DNA from: Antrodiella citrinella
Taxonomy: Eukaryota > Basidiomycota > Agaricomycetes > Polyporales > Steccherinaceae
DNA length: 54,003 bases
Assembly (NCBI GenBank): GCA_004802725.1
Contig: SGPM01000178.1
Span: 1 to 54,003, forward strand
Direction: 5' to 3'
A program made the translations under genes and the position numbers. The notes beneath the pieces were generated by a model that saw nothing but the letters and a program-made list of their open reading frames with translations, ran no database searches and had not been told where the DNA came from. Shown here piece by piece: positions 1-12,784 of this stretch (positions are counted from its first letter, which is position 1; the number at the start of each line of letters is the position of its first letter).

Positions 1-430
1 CTTTTGATCTTCGCGGCAGTGGTCACGGGGTGGATATTTCTGGCGGAGCGAAGAGCGGCAGGGAGAGTCGCGGTGTGCGTACTCGACCTTCCCTTTCGTG
101 TCTCTTTCGGAGGTTGACTCTTCCTTCCTCCTTCAACAGCGATATTCCTTTGCAGAATATCAATGGACCTTCCGTTTGACGGTATTCGAGAAGGGTGCGT
201 GTTTGTAGGAGGGGTCCTCTGGTACGTCCTTCACAGAATACGGCTATATTCTGTCTGCCCGGTACCAAACTGGTTTGGTGCAGGACACCGCGCCCGCTTC
301 TCCTTATCTGCCTCTTCCCATATATCTATCTGCCTCCGCATACCAAACAACGACAAACCCTCCCCTGCACCTTTCATATCACCCTATTTTCTTTCTACTC
401 TTCACCACCATCCCGTGTTCCTACCACGTT
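1..430. other. Intergenic / 5' flank of the first gene
   Basis: No convincing coding exon is seen here. Short open frames exist on both strands but show no family motif. A pyrimidine-rich stretch (about 300-430) precedes the first ATG of the downstream gene and looks like a fungal promoter/5' UTR. The downstream frame stays open upstream to 275, but 431 is the first ATG in it. Confidence 0.5.
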
Positions 431-1662
431 ATGAAAATCCCCAAGAACTGTGCTGCTACTTCGTCCAACCCCCCACCTGTCACTGCAGCCCCCGCTGATG
501 AAAACACCCTCGTCCACTCTGAATCAGTCAAGAAAGGAAAGCGCAAGGCACCTGCTGCAAGCCCTTCCCCATCTTCGCGCTCCACCCCCGCAGACAGCAG
601 TCATGCCGCCCCTATCCCTTCCAACGACGAGAACGCTCTTGACGATCCCGACCAGTGGAAGGTAGAGCTTCTCATGAATGTGCGCACTACAATACTCGCC
701 AATCAGAACTCTATCTACCTCGGAAGTTCCGCTGTCTCACCTACAAACTTCCACTGGGTCGCCCATGGTGGTTCCACAAAGCTTCTCTGCAAGACAGGGT
801 CCACCGAGAGTGCAGTGTTCTCCATCATCTGTTGCATTCACCCCTCTTCTTATGTAGCACCCGATGCACATTGGAGAGCCAGCAACAGATTCAACTCGAA
901 GTTCGAGAAAGCCAAGCTCTCATTCATACTTTGCAAGCCTCCCGGATTTCCTGACTTCACTCGCGACTTCGACCAGGCTTACAATTTGTTGGCAAACATC
1001 ATCACTGCCGCACACACTCCTTCCGTATCCAAGCACGACGGTGTTCTCCATCCCATTTCTGACTCGGAAATAGGTCTCCAAGCACGCCATCTCATCTTTA
1101 GAGTACGTCTTTCAACCACATGCCTACTTGACCGTGGCCGTGACAACCACGCTATGTACCTCTTTTAGCCCGAATCCAGTCTTGCAGAAGGCACCGTGAA
1201 CCGTGAGCAGTTCTCGTCTTCTCAATGATTGCCCCTATTACTGTCTTACCTTCGCTTTCAGCTTCTGAGCTTTCCGACGAGTTCACCATCGACGGTTACC
1301 CCTTGGACGATAACATAGACGCCGCTGATGCCATGCGTGCCCTCGACCGTCGAACCAAACAGCGACTGGAGATCAACCCGCTCACCGCCTATGACGACGA
1401 AGGCCATACCCTTCTCCCCTCTGACTACACCGATTCACTTCCTAACGCCGTTGTGGCACTATCCTTCGTTCTTTCGAAGAACTTCATTGCAACCAATGAG
1501 AAGAAGGATGTATTCACCGCCGACGTTAGCCACATTCGCATTGTTCTTCCCCCTTACGACGTCGAACCCATCATCCCACCCTTGAAGCACATTCCCATTG
1601 CTGCAAAAGACAACTTCATCGGTGACATCCACCGCCCCGTCAAGCATTTGCGTACGGAGTAG
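431..1662 (+). CDS. Hypothetical protein, three exons, probably lineage-specific
   Basis: I do not recognise a family. A phase-consistent model is exon 1 431-1102, intron 1103-1168 (GTACGT...TTTTAG), exon 2 1169-1202, intron 1203-1261 (GTGAGC...TTTCAG) and exon 3 1262-1662, giving 368 aa. Residues 1-70 are low-complexity, rich in Pro, Ser and Ala with a basic patch (KKGKRKA), so disordered and possibly a nuclear localisation signal. The remainder is mixed alpha/beta-like with conserved-looking aromatic and Cys residues (about 75-225) and an acidic stretch after exon 2. There is no signal peptide or membrane segment. The C-terminal exon has many Asp and Pro residues and ends in a basic tail (VKHLRTE). 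The neighbours give no functional hint. That both intron phases join cleanly is good evidence of a real gene; function is unknown. Confidence 0.6.
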
Positions 1663-2162
1663 ATGCAACTTATTTTCCTCTTTCTGTCTTCGAAACCACG
1701 AGTCACGACTTGTCTCCCCTCTTTAATATACAATTTATGCTTATATTCCTCTCTCTGTTATGACGTCTACCTATTGTTCTCCATATGTACTCTAACTCGT
1801 AATCAATGGATCTATGGCCCTCTACCCACTTGTACACCTACTGCGAATCACAACACGACTACGCAAGCAAGGCCGCTGGCGACGAAGTCGGCGCTAATCT
1901 AGTGACGATACACCGATCCAGATCATCTCTCCAAACTGAATCGTTCAAGTTGCGGGATGCCCAGGCCCGCCTGGCCCGGAAAGCATATAATCTGCACGAG
2001 ACCAGCGGACACGCGGACGGCCGTTATCCGGGGGACCGGAATCCGAACCACACTCTGAGATCGACGAGTTCTTTCGGCAGAATCGTATATAACAGCTAGT
2101 GCAATTCTTCGCTATCTCTGCTCACACGCGTACGACGGGACGACAGAAAGGATATTTCCAAG
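1663..2162. other. Intergenic; promoter of the dehydrogenase gene
   Basis: About 500 bp with no credible exon. The first half is AT-richer and probably the 3' UTR of the preceding gene. The second half contains GC-rich blocks and the TATA element listed separately at 2086. Confidence 0.5.
2086..2092 (+). promoter_or_regulatory. TATA box of the dehydrogenase gene
   Basis: TATATAA lies 71 bp upstream of the ATG at 2163. Spacing and strand fit a core promoter element; inferred from sequence only. Confidence 0.5.
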
Positions 2163-3709
2163 ATGGCCACCAGGACGATGAACGCACTATACTACAATGC
2201 TGTGAGTTCTGAGTCCTCAAAACATTGGCAAGTGTGGTAACTCATCGACTCGTTATAGCCTCGTGATTTCTCGGTACGTCAGGTACCCATCCCCCAGATC
2301 TCAGACGATGAAGTTCTACTGAAAGGTAAGCCTGTTCTCGCCGCCTCTCGAGGTTCCTTCCTGATCTCAGATCTATGCGCACACAGTGTCGTATTGCGGT
2401 ACGTCGGTATGTTTTCCTTAAAATCAGCAGCTGACTGAGTGGTGATCCGCCAGGCGTATGTGGGACCGATAGCCACGTTCACAGCGGAGAGTTCATTACC
2501 AAGTTTCCAGTGAGAGCATATATTTTTGGGCTGGTTGTTCAACGCTGACGGTCCGCTCAGCTTATCCCTGGACATGAAGTTGTCGGAACGATCGTGGAAC
2601 TTGGAAAGAATGTGAAGGGGTTCTCCAAAGGCGACAGGGTTGTTGGAGACCCAAGTATCCTTGTGAGGCCCTCTTGATACGCAAAGGTGTGACACCGTTA
2701 GCTGATCATCGACGGGTAGTGCGAGAGCTGCTTCTATTGCCGAAGAGGGCAAATATTGTTGTGCGAGAATTATGAGGGGTTGGGTGTCACCCTCCCCGGA
2801 GGATTTGCAGAGTACTGTGCCTTGTAAGTCCATCATGTGCGAGGTTGAGTTCAATACTTACGATTATGCAGCCAAGCCAAGAAAGTGTACAAGATAAACA
2901 ACCTCACAGACCTAGAAGCGACCCTCGTAGAACCCGCCGCCTGCGCGATCCACGGTCTCGACAAGCTCTCACCTCCGGTCGGGATCGAGGCTCTCGTGAT
3001 CGGTGCGGGTCCCACCGGCCTTATTCTCGCGCAGTTGCTCAAGATGAACGGCGCTATGAACGTCGTGATCGCCGCGAACAAGGGCATCAAGACGGAGGTG
3101 GCGAAGCAGCTGAATGCGGGGCACAAGTATGTCGAGTTGGATCGGGATTCAGAGGAAAGGGCGGATCAGCAGTGGGAGGAATTGAAGAAGGAGCATCCGT
3201 ATGGGTTTGATGTCGTGGTGAGTTTGTTTAGATTCGATCTTGCGATGTGATATCTTTTATATAGGGATCTGTCGTTTTAGGTAGAGGCAACAGGATCTGA
3301 AAAGATCGCCAATATGGCCATCAACTACGTGCGGAGGGGAGGGACACTCATGGTGTATGGTGTATACGACAATTCTGCTCTTGTGCATTGGCCACCATCC
3401 AAGATCTTCGGGGACGAGATCAACGTCAGTTCAGTTCAGTACAGAGATGGTAGTATGTCAACTCACTAGCGAGTGCACAGATCATCGGCTCGTTCGCACA
3501 AACACATTGTTTCCCTAGGGCCGTGCACTACCTGGACAATGGTATAATCAATGTGAAGGGAATGGTGAGTCTACACGTACTCCGTGGATATTCAAGAGAC
3601 TGAATACTCTATGCCGCAGATAACGGATGTGGTTCCACTAGCAGAGTACCAGTCTGCGCTTGACAAGATGAAAGGCCGTAACGTCGTGAAGATTGCGATC
3701 AAACCATAG
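2163..3709 (+). CDS. Zinc-dependent medium-chain alcohol/polyol dehydrogenase
   Basis: NAD(P)-dependent oxidation of an alcohol or polyol, resembling the sorbitol/arabinitol/xylitol dehydrogenase branch of the MDR superfamily; probably cytosolic. Ten exons join in phase: 2163-2201, 2259-2325, 2387-2398, 2454-2509, 2561-2662, 2720-2823, 2872-3217, 3281-3424, 3481-3564 and 3620-3709, giving 347 aa, a normal family length. Visible motifs in order are CGVCGTDSH (catalytic zinc Cys), PGHEVVG (catalytic His and Glu), the four-Cys structural zinc lobe C-x2-C-x2-C-x7-C (CESCFYC...C, exon 6), [10 protein letters not shown], and the Rossmann dinucleotide loop [15 protein letters not shown]. Exon 3 is only 12 nt and encodes part of the catalytic Cys motif. 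Reading that exon through the next GT would break the motif, which supports the microexon. The exact substrate cannot be told from sequence. Confidence 0.88.
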
Positions 3710-3838
3710 ACTAGCTCATACCTGTCACTCTGAGGCTGTCAGAAATATACCCCACCAATACACCCGCTCACTCGTGTATGACGTGACACAGCTACAACCG
3801 GGCCAATGGGTATTTCGAAAGCCAAAAAAATACAATCG
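3710..3838. other. Convergent 3' interval between dehydrogenase and SEH1
   Basis: Only 129 bp separate two converging stop codons, so the 3' UTRs must be short or overlapping. No other feature is seen. Confidence 0.5.
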
Positions 3839-5510
3839 TCAGTCCGCAACAGCGTTCTCCTCCATATCCACATCCGGTGGCTGCTCGTCTGCTTGCTCTA
3901 CGCCGATATGTCCGGCAGGTCTCCAGACGTTTCCTGCTGTAGCTTTCCACAGCCTGATCCTCCCGTCGTTACCAGCAGACGATAAGACAGTCCTAGTTGG
4001 CAAGTAAGCACGCAAAAATAAGCATGAAAGAGCCAAAGAACAAGCGCACCCTGTAACGTTCCATTCAACTCTACCAACGGACGATCTACAAATAATTTTT
4101 GAAACTAAGTATCTTCGTGTTCGTAACATGAGAATGCATACGCACTTGTGATCATCGAATTCACCAACAACACCCCCGGTCCATTTGCTTTCTGCGCCTT
4201 CCCCGTCCACATCTCCATCGAAGTCCGCCTCGTCGCTCAACGCAGGGGGTTTCACCCTCCATATCCTCACTTTGCCATCTCTGCTGCCAGTCGCGATCAA
4301 ATGGTACGAACGGCCGCACGAAGGTGCCCATGAAACAGAGGTGATAGCGAAGGGAGCGATTTCTGATTCGGTGGCGGGTGCGGGAGTCTTGGGTGCGGCG
4401 TCGGTGGAAGGGCGGAGGGGTGCTGTGTTCAGGGCGAGAAGAGTGGCCGGTCGACGGGAGGGGGAGAGTTGGATGATCTTTATGAAGTGATATAAGCATT
4501 GTGGGTGGCTATCGAGGAGAGATGCAGACGTACTTTGACTTTCCCGTCTATGCCACATCCTGCCGCAAGAACTTCGCCCCAATATTTGTCCTTACACCAA
4601 GATATGCACCAGCCTCCGTCCGCCTAACATACCACTTAAGTATGCGAAATTAGGCGTGGAATGACTATAGGGCTCACCTCGCGACTCCCTAACCCCGGTC
4701 TACTTGGTGCCTGATTCTGTTGCTGCTGTTGCTGCAAAGCTTGAGCTGCTAGTGACACCGAGGTCCCCTCCAAAGTCGTTGTCGTCTGTGTTGGCGTACC
4801 GAGGGTCACTGTGTGTGAAATAGAGTTACTTGCGGGGGAGGTGGAGGGGAGTGAGAGCACGTCGACCTCTTCGGCTAGCTGCCAAGTGGCGAGAGAGGGT
4901 TGTTCGAGGCATTCGTAGATTCGGAGGTGGTTGTCAGAAGATATGGTAGCCTAAGGGGTGTTCAAATTCCACGTTGAAAAGGATGGGCACGTAGTCTCAC
5001 CAGCTTCAACCCGAAATGCTGTGGCGCAAATTCAACTGCCCGGACTGAGAACTTTGCATCAACCAACACGGCACGCTCGGTCCATCTCGAAGTACTTGCA
5101 GACGAGGACGCGCCGTTTTCAATCTCGGCGTACGACGTCTGTTCCCAGATCTTGACGGTTCTGTCGAAGGACGAAGACGCGAGGATAGTGCCGAATTCTG
5201 GATGTGCCCAGCTGACTTTGGTCACAGCGGCATCATGAGCCTGAACGCAACTTCGTTACCACAAGCTTTCATCGAACGGCAATTTTTACGCACTTTCCAG
5301 TCATCTTCTACACCCCAGCTGCCGGTACTCTCGTCCAATTGCCAGACTTTGATCCTGGTCCGGAGTTGAGAACCCCGATGAAAAGGCGAACATGTCGAGC
5401 ACTTACCTCTGGTCCAAACTACAAGTTACCAGTCGGAGGCCATAGAAGTCATAAGCTGCATCTGTGACCAAATCGTTGTGAGCGTTTTGGATGAGTCCCG
5501 TTTGTATCAT
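3839..5510 (-). CDS. SEH1: Nucleoporin/SEACAT WD40 protein SEH1
   Basis: WD40 beta-propeller subunit shared by the Nup84/Nup107 nuclear-pore subcomplex and the TORC1-regulating SEA/GATOR2 complex. Family signatures read on the minus strand include NAHNDLVTDAAYDFYGLRL (first blade), VTKVSWAHPEFG with SSFDRTVKIWE, WTERAVLVDAKFSVRAVEFAP, then ISWCKDKYWGEVLAAGCG, SVSWAPSCGRSYHLIATGSRDGK and the last blade VLSSAGNDGRIRLWKA. The ATG at 5510 is chosen because it opens the conserved first blade; about six introns are needed. A loop encoded near 4690-4830 carries a Gln run and a Ser/Thr-rich insert absent from compact homologues. A second low-complexity loop (Pro/Ala/Thr, near 4350-4430) precedes the next blade. 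The C-terminus is acidic. The family call is firm; individual splice sites are approximate. Confidence 0.9.
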
Positions 5511-6285
5511 CGTGGAAGAAGTTCAAGGTGTTGGTTTGGACACCTGAAAGATCATGTGGGCGCTTATGATCTTCCTTGTTCTTGACCTCCGTGGTCACGG
5601 CCGGGTTTAAACCGAACTTGAACTACCTTCGATAATCTGAACCGTCGACGACGAGGCCAAACCATCAGTATTATCCAATGTCGTACCTTGAGCGGACGCG
5701 AAAACGGCATGCGTGGTCAGTATCATTTTCCTTGGAAGCACTAGATTCCGTCAAGGATTCCGTACTACGAACTTGACGTTACATCCAGAAGATACCCGAC
5801 ATTCTCGAGATGTATACCCGTTCTCTCGACGGACACTCGGAGGGCGCATCTCCGTCTCACCATCCTGATATATGACGTCTGATTTTCTCTTTCGTTCCGT
5901 CTTCCCCACCCGACGTTGAGGCGAGAATCGACCGCCACAAAGTGTCAAGTTGAAATGAGCAGCCCATGAAGGTGCCAGTGCACTGACCGTCGAACAATGC
6001 GCTATGCAGCTGACCTAGGGTTGCGTGCTCGGAGAGGCCGCGGCGACGCTGCACGTGTCGTGTTCTGACGGTGAGTTCTCGGCCAGCTTCGTTACACCCA
6101 ACAACCGAGCTAAACTCCCTGACAGCTTCGTACCCGTGTCCCGGTAGACTGGTTGTCCATGAGCGTATCGTCTTCGTATTTTACAAAATTCCCCGGAAAT
6201 GCAGCTGATTCTGTGCCTGCTTGTGGACGTATAAGAGGCAAGGCTCGAGATGTAGAACAAGTATCTACCAATCTCATCCTCCAAA
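5511..6285. other. Intergenic, divergent promoters of SEH1 and the endoglucanase
   Basis: About 775 bp between two divergent starts. Short open frames on the minus strand (about 5750-6284) have no recognisable domain and no good splice partners, so I leave them out. A TATA-like element near the right end is listed separately. Confidence 0.5.
6230..6236 (+). promoter_or_regulatory. TATA-like box of the GH5 endoglucanase
   Basis: TATAAGA lies 56 bp upstream of the ATG at 6286 on the coding strand. Placement supports it as the core promoter. Confidence 0.45.
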
Positions 6286-7948
6286 ATGAAGGCTAGATCA
6301 GCACTTTTAGTTTCTGGCTGCTTCCTGCTCTCCGCTCGTGCCCAGTCTCCCGCATGGGGTCAATGTAAGCCCTTGATATCATTGTTTCCAAGACTGCGAT
6401 AGCTCATTCAGTTCATAGGTGGTGGTGTTGTATGTATCGCTCGCCTCGAGCGTGTCGTAATATATTGACGTAGCTCTAGGGATGGACAGGTGCAACCACC
6501 TGCGCCTCAGGCTCTGCTTGCTCAGAAATCAACTCTTGTATGTGGTCACTTGCCTACATATCGCGCTCATACCCGTAATAATATGCTTAGACTACTTCCA
6601 ATGTGTCCCTGGAGCAAACGCCGACAGTCCCGCCGGCCAGTATCCCACCCACTAGCAGCCCTAGCAGCCCTGCCTCCCCTTCCGCCCCCTCTTCCGCCCC
6701 TTCCACCCCCTCTTCTACACCACCCGCCTCCGCAGGCAAGCTCCGCTTCGCTGGTATCAACATCTCCGGGTTCGACTTTGGCTGCAACACCGATGGTAGC
6801 TGCACTGCAAGTGCTGCGTGGCCTCCTCTTCTCCAGTACTACGGTCACGATGGCCAAGGCCAGATGACCCACTTTGTCAACGACGATGGGTTCAATGTGT
6901 TCCGCTTGCCGGTGGGATGGCAGTTCTTGGTCAACGATGTGCTCGGGGCGGACATTGATGAAGCTAACCTGACCGAGTACGATGCTCTTGTGCAAGCTTG
7001 CTTGAGTACAGGAGCGAGCTGCATTGTTGATATTCACAACTACGCTCGTTGGAACTCCGGGGTATGTGTTCTCGTTTGATTTTGTGCTGGTCCCAGTAGC
7101 TCATTGACTTCCCAGATCATCGGACAAGGCGGACCCACGAATGACCAGTTCGCAGCTGTCTGGAGTCAGATTGCCGCAAAATACGCCAGTGAACCCAAAA
7201 TCATCTTCGGCGTGTGTGTATCCCTGCTTCAGCTGTCATGATTGTATACTGACCACTCGTGAATACTTAGTATGAACGAGCCGCATGATATCCCAGATAT
7301 CACCATTTGGGCTGCCTCCGTGCAGGCTGCCGTCACTGCCATCCGTAACGCAGGGGCCACCTCGCAGCTCGTGCTCCTTCCCGGGAACAACTGGACCTCA
7401 GCAGAGACGTTCGTCTCCAACGGGTCTGCAGATGCCTTGAGCACAGTCACCAACCCCGACGGAAGTATTACGAACCTCATCTTCGACGTTCACAAGTACC
7501 TTGATTTCGACAACTCGTACGTCTTTATATTTTCTCTATATGTTCAATCGTGTCTGACGGATTACCATAGAGGAACCAACGCCGAGTGTACCACCAACAA
7601 CATTGATGACGCGTGGACACCGCTAGCTGCTTATCTTCGCACGAACGGCCGACAGGCATTCAACACCGAGACAGGTGGAGGAAACACCGCGAGCTGCATC
7701 CAATACCTCTGCGAGCAGGTCGCGTTCCAAGCCCAGAACTCCGATGGTAAGAGTGACTGAATGTAATCTCATATGACGCGATGCTCACTCGCTCTTTCGT
7801 AGTTATTTTGGGATACGTTGGATGGGCAGCTGGCAACTTCGACCCCAGCTACGTACTGGGCGAGACACCCACCAACACTGGGTCCACTTGGACTGATACG
7901 TCACTGGTTGCGGCTTGCTTGTCACCCGCTACCAACGGCGTTCTCTAG
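6286..7948 (+). CDS. Secreted GH5 endoglucanase with N-terminal CBM1; linker appears frameshifted
   Basis: Endo-beta-1,4-glucanase (Cel5A-type) acting on cellulose outside the cell. Exon 1 (6286-6364) encodes a signal peptide ending near SARAQSPAWGQ. Exons 2-4 complete a fungal CBM1 ([31 protein letters not shown]); exon 2 (6419-6429) is an 11-nt microexon. A Pro/Ser/Thr linker (about 6610-6735) leads to the catalytic domain starting KLRFAGINISGFDFGC. The acid/base Glu is in MNEPHD (7272) and the nucleophile Glu in NTETGGGN. Later exons: about 6591-7061, 7116-7213, 7271-7516, 7571-7746 and 7803-7948. Odd point: the CBM1 exons read in the frame of 6602 but the linker and catalytic domain read in the frame of 6603. 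The CBM frame stops at 6653 and no GT-AG intron of plausible size fixes it. This is either a one-base sequence error or a real lesion in the linker. Confidence 0.82.
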
Positions 7949-8199
7949 AGTTGTGTCTTTTTTGTACAGTACTGCCATGGATTTCTTTGATCCTGTGCCA
8001 ATCACATCGAGTCGTTTGAAGTGTGACACGCATCAGGTGACTGTGACGTATCGCGTCTGAAGGATGTGTCCGGACCGCGCCGCGATGGTTGATGTGGCGG
8101 TCTCTTCGTCCAACTTTAACATTGACTCTACTCTGCGACTTTCACTCTGCACTTCTCTGCATCTTCATTTCTGTTCATGCAATCAGACTTACAATTGAC
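7949..8199. other. Intergenic between endoglucanase and hypothetical gene
   Basis: About 250 bp: 3' UTR of the endoglucanase and promoter of the next gene. No distinct motif is seen. Confidence 0.4.
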
Positions 8200-9822
8200 A
8201 TGTTGAAACGGTCACGAGACCCTCTAGAATCTACGCCAGCTCCTGCAGCAAAACGTCGTCAAAGGGAACCGCTAGGATCCTCCCCATTGTCAGCTCGCAG
8301 TACCGCAAGCTCTTCGACGTTACACTCCGTATACACCCCTCGTACCCCCTTCTCGATTCCATCGGACTCTCCTTCAAACCCGTTTGGTCTCAAGAAGTCG
8401 TTGGTGGCACTCGAACTACCAGTGCCGACCTCTTTCGGCAAGCATGTTGTCCTTCGGTTCCAGTTCATACAGGACAAACTCCCCACCGAAGTTCACAATC
8501 CACGGCCTGCTCGAAAGCCAGTGCTAGTATACAGAGTGGCACAGGTCCCAACGACGTATACTTTCAGACATATGCACAAGCTCATCTTCTACCTATTCGC
8601 ATCGGACGTCGGTAGACATCACAGCGTTCGGCAGCCCACCCCTCGCGCGGCCAAAGGGAAAGCCAAGGCAATTTCTCGCGCTATCAGTCTGGGCCGCCTG
8701 CCGTCTACGCCCACGGGCCAAAAACGTGCTTTAGCGAAATCTGCTTCTCTAAGTGCGGTGGAGCCCGAGTCGTGGACGGGACATGTCTTCGAGGTTTACA
8801 AAGCGAATAAGGAACAGCCTTTGGTCGGAGATGAGGAGGTGGTGAAAGGCATCGTACTGCCGACGGGGAGGCTATGGAGGAAATTGTCGAGTGTCCGAGA
8901 ACGGCACATATTCAGGGATCTCTACGGATCGGTGGAGTCGGGATCGAAGCAGGAGGGCGAGGACAGCGACGAAGAGGATGACTGGGCATGGGAGGCCGAA
9001 GATGATTTCACGTTGGCTCATTTGTGGCCCAGTGGACCTTCATTGCGGAGAGCCATTATCTACGTGCGTGGCACCGTTCTTTGTTCTCCAGGTGTCAACT
9101 GACTAGAATATTCACAGCGACACAACCCACGCGTTTCTATCCATATCACCGTTCACAAGGGAGCCATACCTCACCGAAAAGGTGTAGGGAATCTGCCATT
9201 CGTGTTCTTATCTCAAGGTTCTGCTGGTGACACCATCAAGATATCTCATGACATCCATAATCAACGCAACGCATGGCACACGCACGCTGACGACTCTGAC
9301 GACGACCTGCCCTCGCTTCCTTCGTCAGTCGCGACAACCGCAACTCAAATCAATCGATGGAACACGCTGGGCACCTTCATGAAATTTTTGAAACGCGAGG
9401 ACGAGAGGGAGCGGAGGCTCAGAGGCCGGCTACCGCAAAATCCCGACACTGATGCCTCGTCTGACAGTGCCCTCCCTCATTCAGATGACATCCCGTTTCC
9501 CTCCTCTGACGCGGACTCCGACTACTCAACCTGCTCAGACTCAGTCCTGTTCCCCTTCGCCTCCAGTGCCATCACGCCCTTCCCCGCGCACCCTGCGCAT
9601 CGGAAACGCGTCCAATCCGCGGAGCGGCGGCTGGAGAGGCTCACACAGACTGGGCTATCCAAGTCCCAGCTGTCTGACGAGGAGGACGAGCAAGACGTGA
9701 GGAAGAAGAAGAGCCGGAAGAAGAGAGCACCCAGTGTGGAGATTCCGGATGGGAAAGTCAAGGAGGAAAGTAATAGTCCTGAGGACTTCAATCCTTTTGT
9801 GGACGATGAGGTCGAGATTTGA
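8200..9822 (+). CDS. Hypothetical protein, weakly pRiA4b ORF-3-like
   Basis: Two exons, 8200-9063 and 9118-9822, join in phase 0 across a 54-nt intron (GTGCGT...TTCACAG), giving 522 aa. The N-terminus is Ser/Pro-rich with a basic KRRQRE patch (possible nuclear signal). The middle contains TYTFRHMHKLIFYLFAS, GHVFEVYKANK, an acidic Asp/Glu run, WAWEAEDDFTLAHLW and, across the splice, a beta-rich stretch ending GVGNLPFVFLSQG. This order resembles fungal proteins annotated with a plasmid pRiA4b ORF-3-like fold, but I recall that only loosely and give it low weight. The C-terminal 200 residues are charged and disordered with a Lys/Arg cluster (RKKKSRKKRA). No signal peptide or membrane helix. Start chosen at 8200 because it is the ATG nearest the conserved part; the frame is open upstream to 8089. 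Confidence 0.65.
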
Positions 9823-11417
9823 GTGGGTTCTTGCAGCAGCCGTTTCCGAGTCCGTGCTCGAGCTGTTCAGACTACACATAGGCATCATGTATAATATGCA
9901 TTCTTACCCCTAACTTATAATATTTCCTCTAGCTGCTCCCAGCAACGGGAGTATGAGCGCGCCTCGTCTCAACAGCTTCCAACTCCTACAAATTGTTCGG
10001 GTTCGCGCCACGATCACGTGCCAATACTTCAAGCATCAAGATCACGCTGAACTGAATCTATCAATGTAACCGTGCGACCACTCTCTGTCATCCACCTCGT
10101 TCACACCCCCGCCGTACGGTGAGATACGTCCGGGTAACGTTCATGTGTGCCCGAAAGGCACAAACGGCACCGTACCTTGGAGCACCTTGTTGGGACGCTC
10201 TCGCGCCAAGACCCGCACCTCCGGGATCCGGGACTGCCGGACGAGAGGTAAGTCTTGGCAGGAATCTTTTGAGGACGCTCATGTTGGTTCATGTCTGTTT
10301 CAGACCGGTGCGGTACCCACAGTCCTAGTTGAAGAATGGGTTTGCGGTGTTGCGGTATGTTGTATTCAATTGGGATCATGTCGCGATGTGCGCTCATTGT
10401 CTTTGTCTTAGGTACGTTGCCTTTCATTTAGCAAAATGAAAATTAAGGTCAGCCTTGGCCCTTGACCTTTGTGCGTACAAGCACCGCAAATTATTTGCAA
10501 ATTATACTCACCGACTTGTGTGTCCAGGTTCCGCAGCTCAAGCTCTCGGGTCCGTCCCACTAAGCTGGTAGGGGGGGAGGGGGGCTTCTGGTTGTACTCA
10601 TTAACTCTCCTCTCTTCCGGTAACGCTGTCGAGCGCCGCCGCTGTCTTGGTCCGACCCGATTTCTCCCCATGGCAGTGGACCAGGCAGATATCATAGATT
10701 CCAGGAAGTCTGGCGGAGCGGTGTCAGGTTCTCAGGATTTGTTCCTGAGGGACGTCACGACAGTCTGGCAGTTTTTGACAGGTTATCTTGTCGCTCCTCT
10801 CGATCTCCAGTGCCAATCAGTGGCCACGAAAGTTAATGATACTCGGGATCGGTGCTCTCGGCTTAGGCTTACGCTTCTTACTGGCCATATTGGACGAAAC
10901 CAGACCGGAGTCGGAGAGCCGTGTCACAAAGACAGCTCGTGGAGTTTTACCTCTTCATATCTTTCCATTGGGAAACAAATCCGAGACATCTTAACAACCT
11001 CGAGGGAACCGGTGCTTCTCTTTCTCTGACCCGGACACATACCTCACACCGACGCTGTGCAACCTCGCTCGGAACACATCGACGCGTTCGCTCCGCTCAC
11101 ACGGAAAGAGGGCATTTACCTGTTTCATCGGTGCCTTCCGCGCTCACTGCGTCAGGTATTGGCGTGAACAGTGTCAGAGTGCTTGCCGACATTGATTTTT
11201 TTACAATTATGCGCTTTCTTATTGGTGTTCAGCGTGTGTGCTGCTGGGAATTGGGCTAACGAAAGGTCAGGACGCGTACGAAGCAGCTTACGGTCTAAAG
11301 TCTCCAAATATCGGGCATATATGCGCAAGGAAAGATATAAAAGCTGGACGACTTTGGATAACAATCGTTAAGACATTCCAGTCTCACCCGGTGCATAGTC
11401 AAACTTCCTCCGACACG
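9823..11417. other. Long intergenic region upstream of the manganese peroxidase
   Basis: About 1.6 kb. Several open frames exist on both strands (the longest about 10469-11029, plus) but they have no recognisable domain, signal peptide or consistent splice sites. I treat it as promoter/intergenic DNA, long as often found upstream of regulated secreted enzymes. I looked for metal-response-type TGCRCNC motifs near the peroxidase and saw none I could support. A fast-evolving small gene or a decayed remnant cannot be excluded. Confidence 0.45.
11336..11343 (+). promoter_or_regulatory. TATA box of the manganese peroxidase
   Basis: A perfect TATAAAAG lies 82 bp upstream of the peroxidase ATG at 11418, typical of strongly inducible fungal secreted-enzyme genes. 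Confidence 0.6.

Positions 11418-12784
<1,367 letters not shown>

Noticed and set aside
5751..6284. Minus-strand open frames of 65-89 aa in the SEH1/endoglucanase interval
   Set aside because: No motifs, no consistent splice joins; likely chance frames in a divergent promoter.
6603..6655. A 53-nt GT-AG intron that might repair the endoglucanase linker
   Set aside because: It removes the last CBM1 cysteine and still does not give the phase of the catalytic domain.
10469..11029. 186-aa plus-strand open frame upstream of the peroxidase
   Set aside because: Composition is random-like, no domain or signal peptide, and overlapping frames on both strands are equally open.
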